From positions 2,976,001 to 3,040,000 of the forward strand of contig CM034145.1 in NCBI GenBank assembly GCA_019914995.1: a stretch of 64,000 nt of DNA, read 5' to 3'. Shown here piece after piece: positions 11,801 to 26,800 of the stretch. The notes below the pieces were generated by a model. That model was given only the letters and a program-made list of their open reading frames with translations, did no database searches and had not been told where the DNA came from. Made by a program: the position numbers and the translations under genes. Within the stretch, counting starts at the first letter, position 1. Each line of letters opens with the position of its first letter. The DNA comes from Acanthochlamys bracteata (lineage: Eukaryota > Streptophyta > Magnoliopsida > Pandanales > Velloziaceae).

Positions 11801-14800
11801 TTGATTCAAGGACGCTAATCCCTATTGAATCATGGAATCCCATTTGTAGGACTTTTATATATGTCTGCAGTCCCACTATGAAAGTGGGTGAAAAGGATGG
11901 AAAAAAAACAATGTTCAAAAGTTGCATCCAAGAACACAAATGAAATTTACCAGTAAACCGTTTATTAAGGTTTCAAAGAGATCTACCTTTACTCTAAGAA
12001 CTTTCTCAGTGTATAAAATGACAACTTGGCAAATTTTGGTATTGAATAAAAAAGTACGGTAATTAGATAGTAAAGCTATGGAGCATCCTACATCACCTTT
12101 GCAAGGCCAGCTATACTCCTCCGTTTACGTTTTCTTATTGAAGCAGTTGAACTTTTCAAAAGGTCGCTTTTCTCGTCATTCTCAAGTTTGATAGCTGGGC
12201 TCTGCACATGGATAAAATTAAAAAGAAGATTAGTAGCCCCTTTGTAGCTAGTGAACATAGAAACAGATTTACCCTTGATTTCTTGCTAATTGCAGGTGAA
12301 GTTGATTTTTCAGTTTTCCTGATACTGCTTGAGCTTTTCTTTAACAATGGAAGGGAGGTTAGCAATTCAGAACTAGGAGAATCTGCCGTTATGTTCTTCA
12401 ATGACTCTTTTACAGAATCATCATCATTTTCCACATTGTCTCTTCCCCTAGGATCCGTCTTGCGACCAGATGAAGGCTTCTGCATAGAGGCAGACCTTTT
12501 CTTTTTTGGAGTAGGCATAACTGACTCGCCACCACTTTTCTTTTTGTTTAACTTGTGAGATAATGCTGATTCTCCATTAACATTTCTTTCTACATTTTGT
12601 TCACTTCCACCAGTAACTTTCTTTTTGGTCAAGTTATGTAATGTCATGCCTTCCTCTCCTTCCAAATTGTCCAAATTTATCTCTCTCACCATTCTCAAGA
12701 CATCAATGTCATTTTCTGTAGTTTTTATATCTGCCGAACCATCAGTTTTGACTTTTTTCTTTTGTGCTCCTTTAGATTTGAGAATTTTCATTAGCTTCCT
12801 TAAAGGCACTTCATTACCATCTTTGTCATGTTCAACTTCAAGCACCTCATCGTTGGTAGTAACTGAGCCATCCTGCAAATCACAAATGCAAATGCAATGG
12901 TTAAGCAACATGAAACTTAGTACTTTAGAGGATGCCAACAAGAGTACAAATAAATGATAAACGTGACATACCACATCTCTCTCAGGGGCATCTACTGCCT
13001 CAAAATGGGCCAAAGCATTTGCATCGCCTAACCATGTATACACGCCACTCTCCTAGACATAAGGGAAAGGGAAACATAAACTTTGAGAGGTATTAAAAGT
13101 AAGCAAGATAGCAGGAAAAGCTGCTTACGTAAACATTTACCATCACAATATACCCTCTCTGATGACTTAATTATTGAAATAATAATGACCACACAAAACC
13201 AGCAGTTACCACTCCAAACAAAAGGCCTAATCAATTCTGATAACTTTGTTAGGATTAAACGGGCCTAACACATAACGCATAACTAAAGGAGATGATTTGT
13301 TAACTATACTTATGAAGAAGCACTATATGATTTAAGTATTCTGCTTCACCAAAAATAAGGCACAAGTCAGATGACAGCAACAAGCAGATAGGTGCTGTTA
13401 TCACATTGACCCATTAGTTCTTTTGCAGCCAAAGCAATTAAGCCTTAGGTTAATACTCGTCGCATATCTTGGAACTGAATAAAGACTTCTTGTTATCATT
13501 TCCATGAAAAAGGACGCTAGCACAATAAATTTTTACTTCTTCAAAGGTAAAAATGGGGGAGAACTTCCTGACTGGTTGGCTAACCTCCAAAGGTACTCAC
13601 ATTACACTGGCCTGAAGTTGTCCACCCAGTAAAGCACCTTTTCTTGGCTGTAATTTATGAAATCAACCTCCCAAAATTCCTTAAGAACACATTTGCTTTA
13701 CAGTACAATGGGGGAGAACTTCCTCAGAAAGTTAAATATTCTTGAAATGAATTCTTCCACAATATAGATAGATACACTTTCAGGAAAAGCAACTAACTCT
13801 AACTTTCTTTCAAACTACAGCAATCCAAGTATGGCCTAAATTGGTCAACAATGCATTTTGATCTGAGCAACTTTTACCAGAAGCTCCCATTTTTCCCTAA
13901 TGCCACAGAACATTTTAAGCCAAGTGCGAGGGTAGATGAAATGTACTTCTTAGTCTAAACTACGTGAAATCCAATCTCTTTCTACTTTCTATTACTAAGA
14001 TCAAATCCAATGGCTTTGGCATTTCATTTAAGTTGGAAGACTTCCCATGGTCCTCCACCTAATCTGAGATTAGAACAATAAGCTAACACATTTGTTTCAA
14101 CTTTCAAGATCAAATCCAACAGTTTGCCATTTGCAGTTGGATCATCAAAGGACACCTAAACAACGATCAGACACCTATACTTTTCTGTCTATAGACGGAA
14201 AAATAAAATACCAAGAGCTTTTTTGTTGACAAGAAGGAACAGACACAATACGTGTCATAGAACACGGTTGCTCCAGAACATATACTTACCAAAGCACTAT
14301 CACCTTCTTTCTGCAAAGGCTTATACAGATTGGTAGGCAGAGAGAATGTTGTGCTGCTGATAAGTGTGGTCTGGTCAGTAACTAATCTCTTCAGGATTGA
14401 TATTCCGAGATCAGATAGTGCATGGGACATCTGCATTATTAATACATAGAATACAACAGTCATGGACAACTATTTGCAAAAGCCACCAAAAATAAGAAAA
14501 GAAGATGGTGCACAACGAAGATGAATATAACATACTCTTGTTTTTGTTCCATCAACAACATCTTCTGAGCCTCTAATAGCATTAAAGATAGAGACTACTA
14601 AGTCACAGTGTTCCTTTTCCCAGTTGCTACTTGATAGCAAGCCTTCATCTCCATGCAACAGAATGGAAAGAAACAACTTCAGTTTCCTGCATGTTATCAA
14701 AACATCAGCAGAAGTACGAAAAACCAAGGTTAGCGTGAACCCTATCAGCTCTTGCTCCTACTTAAGTCTGCTTCATCCTCTTAAACACTTCCTGAGAGCT

Positions 14801-17800
14801 ATTGCCAATACAGTATAGCACTACAAGATGTGTTTTCCATGAAGGAAATTATAACCTTAAAAAGGACGTGTACCCAACAATCCAAGTATGGCCTAAATTG
14901 TAGATGGCAAACCAAAGTTGGAATTTAAAACCTATTATAAGCTTGGCAGATAGTGGTATAACTACATATGAGGTTAATACTAGCTGTAGTTTGACAACAG
15001 TACCGAAACAAGTAAAATAAGCTACAAAACTAGCTTTTCAAGAGTTAAAACCAAGGACAGATGTAAGAAATCATGTTTTACTATATTGCAAACAAAAGCA
15101 TGGCAAAAGGCAAATTAGAGTCACCTTACAGATATTTTTCCAGTTATAGAATGGGATCAGATTTCAAGAATAAAGATCTTTCTTCAAAAATATAATTTAA
15201 AAAAAGCATAAACTTCCCCTGCCAGCCTAAAATGACATCTGAAAAGTACTTCCATGTTAAACTCCTACACAAGTTTGTCACATATATGAAAAAGTTTCAA
15301 ACAAATATATGAAAAAGCAATCATAAAATTTTTAAGATAGTAGGCATGCACAGTGTTGCAAAATTCAACTTCAACCAATTTTTTGAATATAAATAGGAAG
15401 CCAAATACAGATATGCTTTCCATGACAGTTTTCCAGTTCTTTCCTCCCTTTCTTCTGTCTTTAAATTAATTCTAGCTCTAAGGTAATTCTGTAGCTTAGA
15501 CTACAGACAGCATTCAAATTAAGATAGATACCAAGTTTATTGGAGATAATCTCATACTAAAATGTGTGGTGAGCTTCCTGTAATTATATAATTATACAAA
15601 ACATTAAATTATATATGAAGTTCGTCCACCAATTGTCTCATTCCAGCTGAGGAAATTGAAGTAACATAACAAAAATATTAGGAAGCAGTGAAGAAAGCAT
15701 ATAAATTCAAATAAAAATAGGAATAAGAATGTGATGCCGCAACTCAGATACCTATAAATAGGTTCAAATGCTTGCAAATCCTCTCTCTCAACAGTCCTTG
15801 GACACATAGGGTGATGGGCAAGAGCATGGACCAAATATGCAAGGATACACTCTGGGTAATTAACCTGAGAGCTCATGTCACCTTGCAAGAGAAGCTGCCG
15901 CGCTCTCAAATGATGACATATTTGAACAATTTCGCATAAACTATGTTTTGCCTGGTAAATTTGTAAAATGCAAGCAAATTATAGTGAGACAACAAAGTTA
16001 TGAAGCATAAGTTAAGAGTTTGTCACATATAGAGAATGTACTAGAATATACCTCATTAAACTCAGGGGAACCACGTTCACTTAAGTTAAATAGGAAGGCA
16101 CAAGCATACTTAGGATCTAACAGCCTCTCCTTTATGTATAGTTGTAACTTAGAGAGAAAAATTTTCCTAGATTCAGGATAGGCATCCTAAGAATCAACAA
16201 AACCAATGTTAAAAATAATCTGAAATAAGTTTTACTGATCGATTACATATGGTTGAAGGAACAGCTAAAAAAGAGTCAGAATTTGCAGTGAAGTGCTTAA
16301 AGTCTACCTCTGATATTCTTAAAGTCATATAAAAGACATCAACTGGAATTTTATGATCCCACTGCCTTGATAAATGCAAAACAGATTTTGCCGCAGCAAG
16401 CCGCATGTGAGCCTTATCAACAGTGCTGCAAGAATGTCACATGAGAGAGGACTGAAATGAAATATGCATATATCATCGAGGAGGAAGTTGCGCTCTTAGG
16501 TACCTTGCTTCAATAGTGCTCGAGATATCCCCGAAGGATAGAATGCTTTTAAGGATATCTACAACCTTTTCAATACCTTGTCGTAAATGTGCATCTCTTA
16601 CTGGCAAATAGCTCTTTACTAATGTTTTAAGACCATAAATCTGCAGAAGAGAAAAGCATACAATGAGGTATAGCTAAAAAGCCAAGGAATACCAACCAGA
16701 AGTTCCAATCCTGACCTTCAACTCACAAAGTGTAGTCCTCTCATTCCAGTCAGTTTTCTCTGCACTTCCACTGGTCTTCTGGCACATTGATACAGAATAT
16801 CAACATTCATCGTTCAAGTTGCATATTAGCATGTGTATAGAGCTGAAGTGCAAAAAGAACTCCTTACCTCACTGCACTCCAAGATTTTGCTCATAATGAA
16901 CCTAACAACCTCATCCTCTCTAGTTTCAAACACTGGCATGGCAGTCTGAGCAATACATGCGAGTGATTGCAATATAGCTGGTAGATTTGTCTTCTCTCCT
17001 AATGTGTCCACAATCCTCTGTAACAATCATGCACAGCTGAGTATAACCACAGAAATCTTTAACCGAAAACCTATACTAAATCATTGAACTGCAGCTCCAG
17101 AACCTTATATAGAACAGATAACGACTTAAGGCCCTCGTCTTTAGTTATTGCAGCTAATGCATGTACAGCATACTTCGCTTGCTTTCGACTGCCCTCAATG
17201 CAGAGTCTTTCAAGCAGTAAGTCCACAGAACTGCAATAAAATCCAATAGTTTCATTATAAGAGAAAAAGTGTCTATAAACTAGAGAATCAACACTGGGTT
17301 TAACTTGGTCGCACCTTGATGCCATCACCAACTTTTCCCTTATCGTTCCACCAGATTTTGCAAGTACATGAGCAATACCTTCTTTAATAATTTCGTTATC
17401 CTCTTTCAAAAGTTGAACAAGATCTTCTTCAGACCCAGCGAGAAGCTGGGGGCAAAAACAAGCAATAATCTGCAATGTTTTTAAAGGAATTAACTCTAAG
17501 ACTGGATGGGGCTAATAGTTCAAGATAATTATAAAATGGCCTAAACTAAAGCAAGTAAGAGTTAACAATATGCCAAGGATAGCATCAAAGGTTCATATCA
17601 GCCAAGCTATTATCTGACCCAGGCATTCAGACCCTCCCAAATGAGGCTAGACTTCTTTGACCAATCATGTGAATTTCCTTGCAACACTCATACCAAACGC
17701 ACATGATAACTGGAGTTGTATTTTTACAACTACTTCACCCTTAGTCCTAGAAAAACATCACCTATGTTTATAACTACTTTGCCCTGAGTCCAAGAAAACA

Positions 17801-20800
17801 TCATAACCCACACATGATCTCCGAATATAAAGAACATAAATGCATATCAGAATCATATCAAAGCTAAAATTAAGAACTAATATTAGATTGACTCATCATT
17901 AATACGTTCCTATATAGAAAAATATGGAACTAAGAACATCTTGGTGAGTTCTAGTGTCACTCAGTTTCTAAATTCTAAAAATTCCAGGTGTTGATGGCTA
18001 AAAATCATAATTATGATTACATTACTTATATATGCAGACATACATACATATACACATATATAGTGACTTCACTGAAAATGAAAAGAGAAGAAAAGGGCAT
18101 CCATCTCTTGTTGCCCAAACTCATCCAAATTGTGGCAATACAACTGTTGCCTCCCAAGTAAGACATCGTGATATAGGAATTGTGTTGGCAATCCTTCTAA
18201 AGTGGTCTTAAATTATGAAAGATGGGTAATTGGGAGTTCATATTAGTTGGACTTTAAACCGACAAGGTAATAGGACTCGGAACAAGAAGGATTCAAAAAT
18301 ACTCAAGAAGGATCAAATAATCACTAACTTTTAGGAGAAAATATCTACTGCGGTATCGGATTTGTCAAACTAATAGGCTGCCTGTATGCACAAGAAGTTC
18401 TGAAATAACCAACCACAAATCATCAGATGCCATGCTCAAGTGTTTGCAAACTCATAAGAATCCACAATCAGACAATTGGGTTAAGCACTCGCAGACCCCT
18501 GTCCTCGTCTAGAAGATAACTGACTAGTTACAGGAATAGGGATTTTTAAGTACATGCAGAAAAATTAGGTATTACAGATGATTGTCAGCTACTTAGCAGT
18601 CAAAACCTACACAAGCAATCTGATGCAAAAGCTGAAATTTACATAAAGAAATATAATAATTGCAATCAGGAGCTTCCACAAACAAATAAAACTACAAGTC
18701 AGGCACAGTGAACGGGGACTAGCAAACAAGGTTAAACTCAACACCAATAGGAGAACTTCAACCTCCAAAGCAGTCTGGCAATTCTCAAGCAAAATAAAAA
18801 GACTTCAATTTCAATAGATCATTATCACTATTTCTATTATCCTACTTATAAGTTTCTGGCCAATCCTGAGCTTCTTGAAGTAAAATAACAGTAATTACCC
18901 AGAATATTAACAGTTGGTACTAACTTTGAAGAGCTTAGAGAAAGTAGCAGCTATAAGTGACGCTGACGCCTAAGCATAATAAATATGAAATACCTCGGAT
19001 GATCTACTGGATCACTTATTATACTTACATAACTGTGAATGATGTGTTGAAAAGCAATGCTGGAATTTACAATATGAACCATAATCTTACAGCTAACAGA
19101 TTCATGCACGAATGCAGAGATTTTGTCTCAACGCTTGATAGTTGGGAAGCTGCCATTGAAAGAATCTCCATGACATGCTCCCTGTTAAAGAGAAGATACG
19201 AGCACTTCACAGAAAGCATAGCCATAAACTCATAGAGAGGGTGTCTCTCTCCTAGAATTTTGAGCAAGTCATCCTGCAAAACAGGAAACAAAAAAGGACA
19301 ATGGATGCATAACGCCGGTAAGTACAAAACAGACTAAGTCATACGTTCTGACTTTTAGATAAAAGTTTATGTTAAAGGAAAATATACAAGCATACCCCAT
19401 AGTATAGATAAAATTTTATGTTAAAGGAAAAGATTAAAAAATACCCGATAAGCCCATGCTTGGTGGAAGCTAGTGGAACTGTCAAGTAAATTTGTAAGTA
19501 TTTTCCATATCTTAACATCCTTCAACTGATTGAGCATCTGAAAATTATCTTCAGTCTTCACTGGATCATTGAACAATCGAGACATTGTCCGGAAGCAGCC
19601 AGAAATTCTCTTTTGGAACTCCAAGGTAGCACCATCCTGCTTGCAAATGTTGTGAATTGCTAATACCACTTACACAACAAGATAACCCAAGAAAGAAAAT
19701 AATCAACCTGATAAGTCCGTCTTAATGATAAGTATTTTTGCATCTCCTGTTGCAACCTGCATCCCAAAAGGAAGCCAGAAGACGATCTTTCAAAATTAGC
19801 TATGCAAGCTTTAATATGAAGAGGTTCACAAAGAGAAAAGAAAGCCGCTTGTATATTCCAAAACCTCTGTTTTTGCACAAGAATCTGCTCCAGAGCTTTC
19901 ACTTCTACTTTTTCAAACTCTGGAAAAACTGCTATCCAGTGTTTAACTCTCTCTTTAACAGAAAACTCAAGAGGGAACATAGAACCACAAAGAATAAGTT
20001 CAACTGCTTCCGGCCTGTTTCATGAAATCACTCAAAAGTTACTGCTGATAGTACAAAGAATACTATCAGCTATTTACACCACTATCAAGTCTCTGGTTAT
20101 GTCAGAACCATGTTACCAGAGGCTGGACAGAAATCATAGGTACAAAGTCAAGGAACCAAAAGATAATGCGTCACAGAAATCCTTATATGTTAACAGAAAG
20201 ATAAAGTTTGTCGTAAAGACATAAGGACAAAGGATTTGTTATGAGTATCATATGCAGCCTTAGACATTAGCAACACAAAATCATCACACAACTCTGTTAC
20301 ACTACTCAAACGTATTCTGAAACACTAAATCTAAAATCAGCTATAACTGAATAATTATGTGCTCTAGAATAACCAGCCACACAATTTGCAAAGCACATCA
20401 CAGACCATATTGTTTTATTAACTGAAGGTTTACAGTTTACAGTGAGCTTCAAAAGGTATTTTGAATTCAAATTAAGGTAACATTAAATATGCATCTACTA
20501 CTTGCATAATAATAGAATCAGACCTAGGCAGATGCCCACCTCAGCTCACTGATGGCTAGAAATAAGCCACGCAGAGATTCCAGTCCAAGAAGGAGGTAGA
20601 AACCAAAAGATACACTTGACACTTGTTAGCCCTCAACTACATTAGTCCCTATCCATCACATGAGTAGAAAACCAGATCCAACCTCCTTCAATGAGGAAGG
20701 CCATCCCACACTAACGCTATGTCAATACATTTGATATCCTCCTTTTTTTGCTTCTCCATATAGTTGTCGAAAAGTCAAAAGTTAAATGATAATGGCAAGT

Positions 20801-23800
20801 TTTCACACGCAATAAACCCAGTAACAGTAATGCAGAATGGAAAAAAGGTACAAGTTGAATTTTGGAATATAGTTGCAAGTTTGCAAGTTTTCCTTTTTCA
20901 ACATAACACTCTAAAACATTTTTTTAATTTTTTTAAATAAATACCATTGATTTAAAGTCACTACAATATCACCGCCGGCCTTATGATATAACCAAACCCA
21001 ATGCAAGTTCTGACAAATGATGGAAATAAGTTACATAAAAGTAGTCGTCTGTAATCAGCCAAATAAAATAATACCTGAAATCCTTATCGTATAAGCAGCG
21101 CAATATCTTTCCAGGTATCCACCAGAAAGCATCATGACCCAAAGCTTCAGAGATCCTCAAACAGTTATTTTTATATAATTCTGCCAACCTCTCCATGGTA
21201 TACTTTTTAACAGATATCTGCAGAAAAATGAAATTGACAGTACGCATTGTTATACAAAATAAACAAAAAAAGTAAAATGACAATTTAAAATATGAAAAAG
21301 TGAAGTTATCTACAGATTTGTCACGCAGGCGTTCCCCAATTAGCCTAATAGCCTCAGCAGAAACAACATTTGATGAGGAGCAAGCCAGATCACAGAGTGC
21401 ACCAACAACTTGTTTCCGTACAGCTTCATCATAATCTAGCAAACGATCACATAGTGACTCTGCATTGTAGAATGTCATTCTGTTGTCACATAAAAAATTG
21501 CAAAAACTGCCACTTGAACATATCACAATGTTAACAGGTAATGACAACTTTTCCCTTACTAATGATCTGAGGAGCTTCAGGTCTCAAATGATTAGAGAGT
21601 AGGCAATTCTTTACATGTTCAATAACACACAAACGTACTTCCACAGCCCTATCAGTCATCCTCTTCAAAAATTCAGAAAAAAGAGACTGAAATGGTTGTG
21701 ATGCTGCACTCCCAGATGAAGCAAATAGGTCCCCGAGTAACTGCACTGCTTTTAGCCGTACATCTAGCTTATCTGTCTAAATATGTTTGAAAATGAGTCA
21801 CAACATGAGTTACAACATCATGGGTGTCAGGTAGAATACTCCACATAACAGCACAGAAATAAAAACTCAAAGGAGAACATGATTCTTGAAAGCTCTCAAA
21901 ATAATTGACTGTGCTAATAGCATTTGGTACACTTGTGATCCAAAGTACCTCAAGTATGATGTTAAGAAGCTAATGATGAGAAGTTCAAGGTTGATGCTAG
22001 ACCAACAAGCCACAATAAAAGAGATGCAATTGCTGATGGTTTTACATATATTTTTTTTCCTATTTCATAAGTAAATAGTAAGAACACGAGAATCAGCAGG
22101 TTTGTTTAATACACAACAAATCATCCACAGTCCAGATCTAAGATAGTGAACAAAGTCATGCACTAAGGATCAGATCACTATGACACAGGTGAAGCATGAA
22201 GAGGCAGTAACTTAGATGAGGTGTAATCCTTCAAAATTAATTACTGAAAACTAAGCACCCAGTTTGTACCTTATGCGGCTACTGGAACAGTTACTGCTAT
22301 AATTGTAGCATCAGCTACCAATTTCTCTGTTCACCATAATTCAGATTATCGAAAGTCAACTATCATACACTCAGGGATCCTCCATCATCAAATTTGTCCT
22401 AATATATCTTTTATATTTGCAGCCAAAACTTTCACATAACATGAGTATATTTCTAACTTCAAAAGAAACTTGGTGGAATTCATTATATTAAAATCAATAA
22501 GATAACTAGGTGGGGTAGTAACAAATCCCTAAAATAGTAAGTATAAAGCATGAATAGTCTATTCAACAAATACAAAGCTAATATTTTTTTGAGTAACCTG
22601 GACACTAAACTAGGTAATATCCACCTAAACTACCAAAAATGTAAATTAATGGAATATCTTAGAGTTGCGGATCCTGTCCTCGCACTCAGATTTAGCAGAT
22701 AATGCCAAACGAGAGTACATGCATATTCTCCAACATCATTATCTGAAAGTGCTAGATATGAGTCTCTACGCACTAGGAAATGATATAGCCAAGTACAAGA
22801 GATTTCCGCCATTCTGCATGAAGTTGATGTATCTAGAAGCAGAAGGCATAGAAGCATTCATGCAAGTATAGAAAGTACTGAAGAGATGCTGGCAAGAAGT
22901 ACTTACCAATAATTCTCCAGTTATATATGGAATAATTCCAGATATGATTTGGGGTGCACAATGATAGATGTCATAAATCACTTCATGATGATCGATGGAG
23001 ACGTTCACATAAATGTTATCACCAGAAAGTGATGATATAAGAAATTGCTTGATAAAAGGCTCCAGCTTCCCTGCACATCGTGCAATAACATTCTTGGAAA
23101 GCTTCCGTGCAGCCAATGAGGAGTCCTGTTGTACAGCTCAAAATCCAAGGGAATTTATGTTGCGTTTGAATGTGAACAGTACAGAATTGAAACCAAACCA
23201 TATGCAAATCTATGATTTTCACTTGTAGTTGAAATGACAAAAGCATGAAAAGAGACAGCTGTAACTCACTTTTCCTTTTCGGCCCAAAACTGAGAATAAA
23301 GCAGTTAACCAATTCTCTTGTAGAACCTCACTCTCTTCAAGTATAAGAACCATGATTGTTTGCATCGAAGTAATAACATTTTCTGGATGATCATCGCTGC
23401 ATTTTACACGTTAGGAAATAAACCTCAGAACTTATGGTTAGAATTCGTCATCTAATTGAGAATATATTTCGAAGAATGAAACTATTTCCATCCAAGACGA
23501 AGTCACTTGATAGTGAAATAATCTAAAGCCAGAGAAAGTGTCACAACATACATCCCACCCACTACCACAACCTCAAAAGAAGGACCAAACACTTATCCAT
23601 GGGAAAAATAACCAATGTTCTTGACACGCAAAATAAAGTAACTTTCTTACATAAAATAACCCAAGGAATTAACCAACACAAGTTCAGGAAAGTAAGATAA
23701 TTTGACTGTAAGATAATTTGACTGACTCTAAAGTGATCTGCATCTCATTCCCAAGCCACACTAAATTTCCAAATATCCTGAAATCCTGACAATCAGTACT

Positions 23801-26800
23801 AAATAGAGATACACCTTAAGAACATCCAATGAGAAGTCAATAAGATGGTGAAACAGCACAAAATCATGGGTTATAACAATTCTTATTACGATGACTATTC
23901 AACCATTGACACTTCAAGCGTGTTCTCTCTTCTCACAGTTGAAGTAGGTCAGCAAAAGCAAGAACACCACAGTAAGTCTCACACCTAAAACTAATCTATA
24001 AGGACTTGAAGAAGAGATGGCCACAAGTAAACTTAGAAACCTGATTTATCTGAATCTAGAAGATATAAGGACCATTACGAACTCCAAAGCATAACCATGA
24101 TTGCATCATTCATATGTTTGGATAAGCAATTAGTATATGAAATTATCGAAGAGTCAAAACATGAGATTGAAGTCCTGTTGTAGAAGTTCTGATCTAATGA
24201 AACTTATCTAGCATCTTAGTGACTACTGAAGATGTATCTCATGGCAAAATCAAAATGATCAATTCAAATTGTCATTTATCAGTGACCAAGATGAACAGAA
24301 ATTAATCAATTGGTTTTTCTTCTTTATGATCCTTTCATTTTCTCTCTTCCTCCCTGTTCTGTAATCTTTTTTTTTTCCTTCCTTTTTCTTTCTTATATGA
24401 GGATTTGATAGTGCTTCAGAGTTGACACTAGTCTTACAGCTAGCTCCTTAATCAAAGGCAGATGCACCAGTAACAACCATTGTTCTTCATATCTCCAACA
24501 GATATAGACCTGATTAACCTTCCCCGAAATAACTGACGAATTTTCTGTCATACAAGATGGAAACTAGAACTACGTAAATCTAGCACATCGCAAAGTTACT
24601 AGCGGATCCATAAGATAGGAATCACTGCTCTTAATTAGCACAAGGGCTTCAATGCTGCTTTTTCTCACTATACCGCATGCCTCTTTAGCTTATATACTAG
24701 CATGCAGATCTGCATTATCAAGATATTCTGGATGCCATTGCATACCCAGCTCCTTCAGATTAGGGGACATTTCTATTTTAAGGAAAGTCATTATCGCCTA
24801 TCCTTATTATTAGTCAAAAACAACCTTGATTCGAGCCAGTTCTATCCTCCCACAGTGTAGTAGGAAGCCCGAACATCCAGTCATATACCCGTTCAGGCTT
24901 CGTACGAGATTCAGATGCTTTCCCTTCACTACTATCCATAGAGCATGACCATGCTTTCCTTTCAGGTAACGGCAGTTCCATGGATTTTGGTGTATACACA
25001 TACTTATGTCACACCACCAATCATCTGAAGTACTAAGGCAAAAATAGAAAGAATTTATGAATTCTGACAGCAGAGATTATAACTACACTCAAGTTACACA
25101 ACAACCACAAACAACTTCTGCCCAAACCTCTGATTGGATTACTTAAGAATGACTTTACTGTGGGAAATACAGCAGTTCAGGTTCACCCTTAACCACTGAA
25201 TATAAACAAATCAATGTTATATACTGTGCAATTAGAGCCAACTTCAAATGATATTTTGGCAGCTATAATAACAATAACTGGAGTTACTCAGCCTAGAAAA
25301 GAAAATAGGAACTATTAAACCAGGTTTCTGAAATGATAAAATGTCATAAATATACATACCTAATAACGGAGAAAAATGTTTGAAACATTTCATTTATGAG
25401 ATCATTACACTCAAGATCCAACATCATAACACATGATTTATATCTTGCAAGCATATCCAAGATTACAACTCTCCTTCCAAATGATGGCCCATTAATATCA
25501 TTTAGTCCACTGAAGGTGCTCACAATCAAATGGAAGACATCCTGTAGTGACATTAAATCAAGTTAGACATTAGGGCTAATTTTTAAAGCAAACTTATTTC
25601 AAATTCTTGGTACAGAAGAGCAATTCTACATGAATGTGAAAATTACCTTTAGGACATCATCACTGTAAGGAGGTTCAGGTGCAGTAATTCGGGTAATCTC
25701 ACAAATGCAGGTTGCTACTAGAAGTTTCACATCCCTATCTTGATGTTTCAGCAATTCTTGCTTTGCAATTGCATTGAGACAAGGCTTAATTGAATCCAAA
25801 ACTGAAGAAGGTGGTGATTGGTCTATCTCAGAAAGATGGTTTGCCACTTGCTATATAGAAAAAATCAGTAAGCAAAACAGTAATGTTTGAGAAAAGGCAA
25901 GTGCCACATGAAATATGTGTATCAACAAATATTGTCAATTACAGAGAGGAAATCAAGAATGCACAACATATGCCTTACAAATATCTCATGTAGACTTCAA
26001 TGAGTATCGTTATAGGAATTGGATGGATACTTCTGAATTGGTTGGAGTAGTTTATGAAGAAAAGCCAATTGGTTAAGACTAGTGTTTAGTACAATTTTGG
26101 CTAATGGAGAAAGTAATTTATTGAGGGGCGTAGATATTCTCTAGCTGCCAGAGGAAAGTCATATTAGTTTTTTAGAAATGTGGGAATTCCTTTATGTTTC
26201 AAGGTATTCTTTAATTGGGACGGATGCTATATGACCGTACCCAGTTTCAATGTTTTCCAATTGACTAGAATTTTTCCATTTCAATTGGTTATTGGAGGTG
26301 TTGTCTCTCTTGAATGGGATAAGGTGTGATAGGACCCTAATCCTACGATATTGATATGTGGTAGAACAAGCTTGAAATATGTTATGAAAACATTCAGGCG
26401 AATGCAGTAATTGCATTAATATTACTACAATTAAAGTTCCTCTCAAGAAGCAAACTCAAGCGAAAGAGATGCAGAAAGGAAAAGAAAAGAAAATTACAAC
26501 AAAGATTGATACACCAAAGACAACATACCAGAAAAGGCTACAAGCCCAAAAGTATTTATATCAATAGATATGGAGCCACTTGACTAAATCATTTAAGCAC
26601 ATTTATGAACGATTAGAAACTTAGAAGTATAAGTTGGAGATTGAAGGTACCACTATCCATCACCCAATGGTTTCCCCTCTAGTTACAACTGATGAATAGC
26701 GCAGAAGTATGTATCCACCGGTCTAAAAGAGTCTGTGGCATTATTATCTATCCATCCAACGGCTTCTACCCTTGTTATACAAATGAAACCATTCTAAAAG

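Noticed and set aside
12208-12957. Long plus-strand open frames opposite PDS5 exon 24.
   Set aside because: They are antisense shadows of a serine/lysine-rich exon whose minus frame, splice sites and family match are clear.
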